In this document: positions 27,227-33,600 of the stretch, piece by piece
Layout: each line of letters starts with the position of its first letter
How positions within the stretch are numbered: the stretch's first letter is position 1
DNA from: Clostridia bacterium
GTDB lineage: Bacteria; Bacillota; Peptococcia; DRI-13; UBA5745
Assembly: GCA_018436095.1 (NCBI GenBank)
Contig: JAHDMJ010000018.1
Location: 186,001 to 250,000, forward strand
Direction of reading: 5' to 3'
DNA length: 64,000 nt
Notes under the pieces: model-generated
Told to the model about the DNA's origin: nothing
Seen by the model: only the letters and a program-made list of their open reading frames with translations
Database searches by the model: none
Program-made: the position numbers and the translations under genes

Positions 27227-27439
27227 ATGGATAGCATGAAGGGAATCCATAAACAAATGAGCAAAGAGGAAACGAACAAGGAAAAAAACAGAGGCAGCAA
27301 TGAAGTTATAGCCTTCGTACTATTACTCGTCTTCATTCTGCTGCTGGCTGCGCCGCAGATTAAGATCTTGGGGGAGACGGTAAGAACCGCGGTGAGCAAT
27401 TTAAACACCAGCCTGTCCACAACCTTAAGCGATTCCTAA
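27227..27439 (+). CDS. Small single-membrane-segment pilin-like protein
   Basis: 70 residues from ATG 27227, nine bases after AAAGGAAGG; ATGs at 27218 and 27236 are alternatives. A basic/polar N-terminus (residues 1-27, ending EKNRGSNEV) leads into a ~20-residue hydrophobic stretch and a short Ser/Thr-rich tail. Its place among pilin genes suggests a minor Flp-type pilin, but no strong family signature is visible. Confidence 0.65.
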   Translation: MDSMKGIHKQMSKEETNKEKNRGSNEVIAFVLLLVFILLLAAPQIKILGETVRTAVSNLNTSLSTTLSDS

Positions 27440-27468
27440 TAGGCGCAAAAAAGAAGGAGTGTACTTTT

Positions 27469-27897
27469 ATGAGGCAAAGGGAACACGGACAAGCAAACCG
27501 GGGCAGTGCGGAAATTATGGCGATGATCTTGATTTTGCCTCTGCTTTTGCTGCCTTTATTCAGTACGGCAGTTCACTGGCTTAATATTAATCAATACGAC
27601 GTTTTACGCCAGTGTGCCAATCAGGCTGTTCTCAGTATGGAAATCGAAGGGGGGCTGACGGCAGCCGGCAAAGCCCGAATTTATGAGGCGTTGGCAGAAA
27701 AAGGTGTTGATGCGGAGAGCGTTCATCTTGATTATACGCCTTACCCTGTGGCTTATGGCCAGCCGGTGAAAATCAAGATTAGCTGCAATTACCAAGCGGT
27801 CACCTATAGTCTGGGATTAGGAGGACTAACCAAAGATGCTGAGGATAAGATCATGGTTTACGGACCGGTGGCATCCTTGTCGAAAAAATACCAATAG
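27469..27897 (+). CDS. DUF4320-like pseudopilin
   Basis: 142 residues. RGSAEIMAMILILPLLLLPLF is a pilin-like N-terminal hydrophobic helix after a charged leader, followed by a ~100-residue periplasm-side domain. It resembles DUF4320 proteins found in clostridial Tad loci. GAAGGAG precedes the ATG. Probably a minor pilin. Confidence 0.7.
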   Translation: MRQREHGQANRGSAEIMAMILILPLLLLPLFSTAVHWLNINQYDVLRQCANQAVLSMEIEGGLTAAGKARIYEALAEKGVDAESVHLDYTPYPVAYGQPVKIKISCNYQAVTYSLGLGGLTKDAEDKIMVYGPVASLSKKYQ

Positions 27898-28396
27898 AGG
27901 CTCGGTTATACTGATTAGCGGGTCCATGATAGCGGTAATCATCACCCTTATCTGCATTGCTTTTATTTCTCTGCGCTATTTATATAGCGTTAAACGGGTA
28001 GGGGATATAGCCGTAGTCGCTGCCGGGCTGGCCGCTTTGCGGTCAGAGTCCACAGAGGATCTTGCTTACGGGGAATATACGCTTTCAAAGCCGGCAGCTA
28101 TTGCCGCTTTTAAATCTTCCCTTCAGGAAAACCTCAAGCTGGACAGCAGCCTTTACCCTTTGAGCAATCATTACATCACCACGCCGGTAACGATTGAAGA
28201 GATAAGCGTATATAATCCCGAAGATATTACATCGGGCCTGACTTGCAGCTGCGGTACGGCTATCCGCAGAACCTCAATCCATGTAGTCATCAGCTACCGG
28301 GTTCGTATCCCTGGGCTCCATGGATTACTGGGAAAAGAAAGCCGGCTGCGCATCCATAAGGACGTAGATAACCATTATTCGCTTAACATTGCATAG
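27836..28396 (+). CDS. Pseudopilin-like membrane-anchored protein
   Basis: 186 residues. The ATG at 27836 overlaps the preceding gene by 62 bases but has GGAGG 11 bases upstream. KNTNRGSVILISGSMIAVIITLICIAF is a TadE/pilin-like leader and membrane helix. The external part holds a CSCG pair (~residue 140). No named family recognised with confidence. Confidence 0.65.
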   Translation: MLRIRSWFTDRWHPCRKNTNRGSVILISGSMIAVIITLICIAFISLRYLYSVKRVGDIAVVAAGLAALRSESTEDLAYGEYTLSKPAAIAAFKSSLQENLKLDSSLYPLSNHYITTPVTIEEISVYNPEDITSGLTCSCGTAIRRTSIHVVISYRVRIPGLHGLLGKESRLRIHKDVDNHYSLNIA

Positions 28397-28405
28397 GAGT
28401 AGGTT

Positions 28406-28951
28406 ATGATCAGAAAAAAGGTCATTATTGCTTTTGTTTGTCTGGGTATAGCTATTGCCGCCGGGTTGGGGCAGCATATTTATCTGTCGGAAAAGTTTGA
28501 GGAAAAGCATTACGAGTTATTGGCGGCAAGGCAAGCCATGGAGGTTGCACAGCAGTTGCAGGATGAAGAATCACCGGAAGGAGCCATACCGCCGCTGAAG
28601 GAAGGCCAGGTGAAAGTAACCATTCGGGTGGATCTCTATTCAGCTTTGGCCGGCAAGATCGGGCCGGCAGATCAAGTCAGCGTAGGTTTTGTCCCGGCTG
28701 CCGCCGATAGCGGCAAAGTCCGCCTGCCCGCTATGGTGGCTGAGGGTCTATTGATTGCTGATGTGACTAATGAAAAGGGTAAGGATATTCATAGCAGCCA
28801 AGGCGGCAATGCTTACGCCGGTGATGAGGTCATGCTGCCGGCGGCCGTAACCTTGGTTTGCGACAGCAAGGAGCAGGCCCTATCCGTCAAAGAATATGAA
28901 AAAGCCGGCAGCCTGTTTTTAATGATGGCCGGCGCCGGCGGGGTAAACTGA
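28406..28951 (+). CDS. CpaB/RcpC-like SAF-domain protein
   Basis: 181 residues. An N-terminal membrane anchor (IIAFVCLGIAIAAGLG) is followed by a coiled region and a segment (VKVTIRVDLYSALAGKIGPADQVSV) reminiscent of the SAF/RcpC domain of CpaB proteins. In diderms CpaB helps gate the secretin; in Gram-positives it may act at the wall. The TGATG junction couples it to the next small gene. Confidence 0.65.
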   Translation: MIRKKVIIAFVCLGIAIAAGLGQHIYLSEKFEEKHYELLAARQAMEVAQQLQDEESPEGAIPPLKEGQVKVTIRVDLYSALAGKIGPADQVSVGFVPAAADSGKVRLPAMVAEGLLIADVTNEKGKDIHSSQGGNAYAGDEVMLPAAVTLVCDSKEQALSVKEYEKAGSLFLMMAGAGGVN

Positions 28952-29130
28952 TGGAGAAGGTATTGGTTTTAGACCCAGAGGGCAAGCCGAAAGGCAAGTA
29001 TCCGGCTGCCCTCTGCCGCAAGCTGCTTCGCCGCAAGCAGGCAAAAGTTCATTCCCGCCAGCCTTTTACCTTGATTTTAAGGTCTGCCAAAATTTTGACA
29101 GACTTTAACAAAAAGGATGATATAATATAG
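28951..29130 (+). CDS. 59-residue stand-alone RRXRR/PLMP domain (IscB N-terminal-like)
   Basis: The ORF starts one base before the end of the CpaB-like gene (TGATG overlap). Its sequence, VLVLDPEGKPKGKYPAALCRKLLRRKQAK followed by VHSRQPFTLILR, matches the N-terminal PLMP (RRXRR) domain of IscB/IsrB/IshB proteins: a hydrophobic strand, Pro-containing turn, basic helix and PFTLIL strand. No RuvC or HNH region follows before the stop, and none is found in other frames downstream. It is either a remnant of an IS200/IS605-linked IscB element or a free-standing domain protein. The 3' end overlaps a 22-bp palindrome. Confidence 0.75.
   Translation: MEKVLVLDPEGKPKGKYPAALCRKLLRRKQAKVHSRQPFTLILRSAKILTDFNKKDDII
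29082..29103. promoter_or_regulatory. 22-bp palindrome, copy 1
   Basis: A near-perfect palindrome centred on CAAAATTTTG with arms GTCTG/CAGAC (one mismatch). It overlaps a TTGACA hexamer at 29095-29100, upstream of the copper-amine-oxidase-like gene (TATAAT at 29121). It recurs at 30243. Confidence 0.7.
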
Positions 29131-29158
29131 GCAGAAAAAAGAGGGGAGAAAACCAGAG

Positions 29159-30238
29159 ATGAAACGATTTTTTATTTTGGTCTTAATGGCCTTTTTACTG
29201 CTGCCGGTGCTACCCGTTTTGGCCTATTTGCCGGCCAGTTTTGATACCCTCGAGGAAGCCATGGCTGAGGCCGCCCGGCGTATGGGACCGAAAGAGCTGC
29301 TTTGGTCTGATGCTATTAAAGTAGAACCGCCGGAGGGTGTGATCACAGAAACCGGCTACATGATCCAGCCGGTAGGGGAAACTTACAAAAAGGCTGTGGA
29401 TAATATCGTGATCATTCGGGGAAATCCGGATAGCGGCTTTACGGTTACTGATTACTTTAGTGGCAGTTCTGGTAACTTGTCTTGGGCAGATTTTTTCCAA
29501 AATCCTAACTATATTTGGAATGACCTGGAGTTTGATCGGGCTATTCATGCTGGAATGAAAGGGGCATTCTCTGGAGCTCCGACTTTATTTTCTATGTATA
29601 TCAATAATGTTCCCTGGCAGGAAAGTCCCTGGGGGGATTTGATCAAGGAAAACCGTAGGAAAGACCCTGGCATCTTAGCTGATCCCTTTTTCTGGGCTGT
29701 TTGGGCTGATCCGGAGTATACGTTGTATGTACGAGGCATAACCATGCCTACGGATGAAAAGGAACGGGCCAGGCGGGAAGCGGCCATGGTTAAGCTGGGG
29801 TTTAAGAAACCAGAGATATTGCCGGTTCCTACGGAAGTTGTTCCTGCAAAGAAAAAGCAAGTCAAGCTGACCCTGGGCAGCAACAAAATAATCTTAATCG
29901 AAGATAACGCAACTACCGGCCAAAGCTTTCTAAGTGTACCGGCAACGTTAATCAACGGCAGTACGATGATTCCGCTGCGAGGAGTGGTGGAGGAATTCGG
30001 TGCAGAATTAAATTACGATGAAACCAGCAAAACCGTGACGATTATCCTAGGCGAAGTCGAAGTACAATTAACTATCGGCCAGTTTTCAGCTTTGGTAAAT
30101 GGTAAAAAATTAACATTAAGTGCAGTACCAGTCCTCCAGGATGGGAGAACACTGCTGCCTCTCCGGGGCGTATTTCAGGCCCTTGGGCTGGCAGTAGATT
30201 ATGACGATGCCACAAAGGAGATACAAATCAGCAACTAA
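29159..30238 (+). CDS. Secreted protein with copper amine oxidase N-terminal-like stalk domains
   Basis: 359 residues. Signal peptide RFFILVLMAFLLLPVLPVLAYLPA. The C-terminal ~115 residues hold two repeats (TMIPLRGVVEEFGAELNYDE and TLLPLRGVFQALGLAVDYDD) characteristic of the copper_amine_oxidN1 stalk domain common in Clostridia surface proteins. The central part is unassigned. No copper oxidase catalytic domain is present. The gene is bracketed by two copies of a 22-bp palindrome. Confidence 0.82.
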   Translation: MKRFFILVLMAFLLLPVLPVLAYLPASFDTLEEAMAEAARRMGPKELLWSDAIKVEPPEGVITETGYMIQPVGETYKKAVDNIVIIRGNPDSGFTVTDYFSGSSGNLSWADFFQNPNYIWNDLEFDRAIHAGMKGAFSGAPTLFSMYINNVPWQESPWGDLIKENRRKDPGILADPFFWAVWADPEYTLYVRGITMPTDEKERARREAAMVKLGFKKPEILPVPTEVVPAKKKQVKLTLGSNKIILIEDNATTGQSFLSVPATLINGSTMIPLRGVVEEFGAELNYDETSKTVTIILGEVEVQLTIGQFSALVNGKKLTLSAVPVLQDGRTLLPLRGVFQALGLAVDYDDATKEIQISN

Positions 30239-30242
30239 AATG

Positions 30243-30264
30243 GTCTGTCAAAATTTTGACAAAC
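30243..30264. promoter_or_regulatory. 22-bp palindrome, copy 2
   Basis: Same palindrome as at 29082, with arms GTCTGTCAAAA/TTTTGACAAAC (one mismatch), starting five bases after the preceding stop codon and about 40 bases upstream of the toxin-like RNA unit. Confidence 0.7.
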
Positions 30265-30352
30265 GAAATAGCGGCAGCCAGTTCTCTGTGGTAAAATAGA
30301 GTAGAGTTGTCGCTTAGCGGCCGGTTCACTTCCCAAAGGGGAGGTGATGCCT

Positions 30353-30430
30353 ATGGTTAGTTGGATGGAGCTTTTGACTCTATTAACTTTCCTAGTGGCA
30401 TTTGCCAGTTATTTAAGAAAGCTTAAATAA
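30353..30430 (+). CDS. 25-residue hydrophobic peptide, putative holin-like type I toxin
   Basis: MVSWMELLTLLTFLVAFASYLRKLK: a single membrane helix with a basic tail, preceded by GGGGAGGTG eight bases upstream (an ATG at 30347 is too close). It resembles the short holin-like type I toxins of Firmicutes in length, charge pattern and the strong hidden ribosome site. Toxic activity is not shown by the sequence. Confidence 0.6.
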   Translation: MVSWMELLTLLTFLVAFASYLRKLK

Positions 30431-30463
30431 ACGGCAAAACCGCCGTTGCCGGCGGTTTTCCGT
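30431..30463. terminator. Hairpin after the toxin-like peptide
   Basis: ACGG-C-AAAACCGCC pairs with GGCGGTTTT-C-CGT around a short loop directly after the stop codon. On the minus strand a T-rich tail follows, so it could end an antisense RNA. Confidence 0.6.
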
Positions 30464-30521
30464 TCGCTACATTTCGGAACCTGCCGCTCTTCCAGAAGCG
30501 ACAACTCCTTTTTGTAAGTAT

Positions 30522-30550
30522 ATGATATCATATTCTATTTTATACTTCAA
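30522..30550 (-). promoter_or_regulatory. Possible antisense (antitoxin) RNA promoter
   Basis: On the minus strand TTGAAG (plus 30545-30550), 17 bases, then TATCAT (plus 30522-30527). Transcription would begin near 30515 and run against the 3' arm of the toxin mRNA, as in txpA/RatA-type modules. Confidence 0.45.
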
Positions 30551-30588
30551 GGTGAAAAATGGTATCATCCAGAGAATTACCTGTTGCT

Positions 30589-30660
30589 ACGCAGCAGAGG
30601 CCAACCGGCATTCCGGTTAAAGCAAGTAAATGCTTGTGGTCTTTACTGCGTTTTTTATTT
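30589..30660 (+). ncRNA. Three-way-junction RNA ending in a T run
   Basis: Nested stems: ACGCAG/CTGCGT (30589-30594 with 30646-30651), AGAGGCC/GGTCTTT (30596-30602 with 30638-30644), AACCGG/CCGGTT with CATT loop, and AAGCA/TGCTT. TTTTTTATTTT follows the outer stem. It is either a small RNA or a leader element for the PKD protein starting 20 bases on. I do not recognise the class; a HEARO/omega-RNA relic is one possibility given the nearby PLMP domain. Confidence 0.55.
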
Positions 30661-30679
30661 TGTTAAAGGAGGAAGATAA

Positions 30680-33600
30680 GTGAGAAGGTATATCGCTATT
30701 TTCCTGGTCTGCTTGCTGCTCCTGCAGGCGCCGGGTCAGTTGTTGGCTAATACAATTATCGATTACGTCCGGGACTTTGGCGAAATCACCTCTGGAGCAC
30801 CGACTAGTATTTCCGGGGTAAATACCAGGGTATATCGAGGGATAGGTAATGCTCCATTTAAGTATAGTAGGGACTGGAGGATTCGGGTAGTCAACGATAA
30901 AGGAGTTTTGCAGGGTTCCGGCCTTACTCCCTGTATCGTCGATAAGAATTACTTGGAATTCAACTTTGTACCCACCAGTCAATTAAGCCAGTGGGTATCT
31001 CTGCTCAACGGTGATTTAAGTTTTGTGCAGAGTAGAATGAGTAATCCCACTCTTTCTGCCGATTTAGGGAGTAACACCATAATGATCAATGGACGCAGCA
31101 GCAACCGCATTTGGATCAGGGTCTTGGCAGAGCTGTGCGGTGCTACGCCTACGGTCAGCTCGAATTGGATTGCTGAGGTACAAACTACACCTTACCCAAC
31201 GGCGCTTATCGGTTACGACTACTCTGCAAAAGTAGGAGGTCAGGCCAACTTTACCCTGACTGCTGCGGGGTTTGCTGCTTCTGGATACCTGGTAGGTGGC
31301 CCTGGTCTTAACCAAGTTACTTTCAAGGTCAACGGCAGCACAGTAGCCAGCTATAACAATGTTACCCGTATAGATAATGCCCAAGCCTCCTGGACGGTGC
31401 CGGCAGAAGGGATATATAAAGCGGAACTGTCGGCCACAGACAAAGTGGGCCGGAGGACGACAAAAACCCTTTCCTTTGCCGTCGGCGATCTGCCCCAGCC
31501 GCCCCAGGAACCGCAGCCCACTCCGGTCAAGCGGCCGCCGGTGGCTAAATTTGAGGTGCCGGTCATGGCCCGGCCGGGAGAAGTAATCAATGTCAACGAT
31601 CTCAGCTATGATCCTGACGGTACAATTATTCACTGGGCCTGGACGGTAACACCAAACGAAGATGCAGAAATCAATCTGAGTACCAGCGGCAGCGGCGGTA
31701 CCCTTTCTTTCCTGGAAAATGGCCTGAAAGAAATCCGTCTGAAGGTTACAGATAATGATAGCATGACTGATGAAACTGTTCAATTTGTCCTGGTTGTGGG
31801 ACCGCCGCCGGCGCCGGCGATCCAGGCCAACTTCTCCCTGCCGGGCTATATGCTTACCGGCTTTGCGGTCCCGGTGGAGGATCTGTCCACTTCCCGGGGG
31901 ACGATTACCAAAAGAGAGTGGGAGATCTGGCCTATGGACGGTGTGGATGCGGACATGAAAACTGACGGCAGCACCAGTACCATCACCTTCATGCAGCCCG
32001 GCACCTTTTCGGTAAAGCTAACGATTTGGGACAGCAATAACCTAACGGATAGCCTGACAAAAACCATTGAGATTATCCAGGGCAATAAACCGCCCACCGC
32101 CAATTTCAGCATGCCTGAGCATCAAAAAGTAGGTACGGCCGTTCCCGTAACCGACAACAGCTATGACGATGACGGCTACATCGTGAAATGGGAGTGGGAA
32201 TTGACGCCGGCAGATGGAGGTACCCTCAATTTAAGCGGTACCGACGATAGCGGCGGGGACATTCGCTTCACAAAGACCGGGGAGCATGAGCTGAAGCTGA
32301 CGGTGACGGACAATAACGGCGCTGCCGGCTCCGCAACCAAGAGCATTTTGATTGTAGAGAATCAGCCCCCGGTAGCCCGGATTGATGCTCCTGAGCGAGT
32401 GCTGCAAGCCCGGGACGTGGAGATTCGTTCTGCCTCTTATGATCCGGATGGAACCATTGCCAATCATGCATGGACAGTTACCCCTGACGACTCCTTAATG
32501 GGCATCCTGGACGGGGAAACCAGCACCGTATATTTCGATAAATTGGGTACCCATACCATCGAATTAACGGTAACGGATGACGACGGCCTAACGGCAACTA
32601 CCACCAAGGAAATTGAAGTAGAGCCGGCCATTCCCCAGGCCTACTTCTCCATAGACGGCACCTACAAAGTAAACCGCCGGCTGGACCTGAATGCGGTTGG
32701 CAGCTCCACGGTGCCTCATTCCCCCATACTGTGGGAGGAAACGATATGGGAATACCTGCCCGCAGAAGGCCAGGATGAAGAAAGCTGCAAGGTTCGCAGC
32801 TCCGGCGATCTGCAGAAGAGGGCGCTGCTGTTCAAAGAGCCGGGTGACTGGAAGATCCGGCTGAAGGTCAAAAATGAGGCCGGTCACTATTCGGAATGGT
32901 TTGAACAAACCATAAAAATCTATCCGGATGAGGCGCCCATCGTAGACTTTATGCTGCCTGTTTTGCTGGTTCGGGATGTGACCAACAACCGGAAGGCGAT
33001 CATTCAGCCCCAGGATACCTCCCAGGTGATTGACGGGGACCGGATCAAGGAAAGGGTCTGGAAGTACCAATACGACAGCAATAATGACGGCAGCTTTGAA
33101 GATGAAACTTGGATTACCTTCTCTGCCGGCAACGATACAATGCCAAAGATCACTAACGGGGATGTGGGCCGCTATCGCTTTGAGCTGGAGGTAGTGGAGG
33201 AATTCGGCCAGCCTACCCTGGAGGAATTCATCGGGCCGGAAGATATCCTGCGCAGCAGCACTAGCTGGAAGCCGGCCGAAGAAAAAATAGCGGAAGTCAT
33301 CAATAATGAGCCTTCGGTAAGCTTCCGTCCCATCAAGATCAAAAAACCGGATATCGCTATCGTCATGGATCAGCTAGACAGCAATAAAATGCAGGAACTG
33401 CGGTCTTTAATCAGCAGCAGCCTGGGCAGCGAGATCAAGCCCAATATAACCTTTTATGAAAGGTACAGCACTACGGCAAAAACCTCTTTTTCCTGGGAGG
33501 TAAGAACCTACCGCCAAAATGGATTTGGCAATGGAGACGGCCAGTTTCAACAGTCAGGGAACAACTATACCTACAGGGGATTTGGAAGAACGGCAGTGCC

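Larger units (their letters stand above)
30304..30515 (+). ncRNA. Self-folded RNA unit around a toxin-like peptide
   Basis: The two ends pair over ~24 bases: GAGTTGTCGCTT with AAGCGACAACTC, then AGCGGCCGGTTC with GAACCTGCCGCT (one mismatch, seven-base bulge), with CCTTTTTG after the 3' arm. A second hairpin (CTTCCC with GGGGAG) buries the ribosome site of the 25-residue peptide. Long end-to-end pairing plus a hidden ribosome site is the usual design of type I toxin mRNAs. Confidence 0.6.

Noticed and set aside
29095-29126. Classical promoter TTGACA/TATAAT before the stalk-protein gene
   Set aside because: The two hexamers are 20 bases apart, longer than usual; they may work only with an activator, so it was not listed as a promoter.
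30589-30660. Cyclic di-GMP class I or II riboswitch
   Set aside because: The stems and loops do not contain the conserved GEMM sequences or tetraloop receptor, so I left it unassigned.
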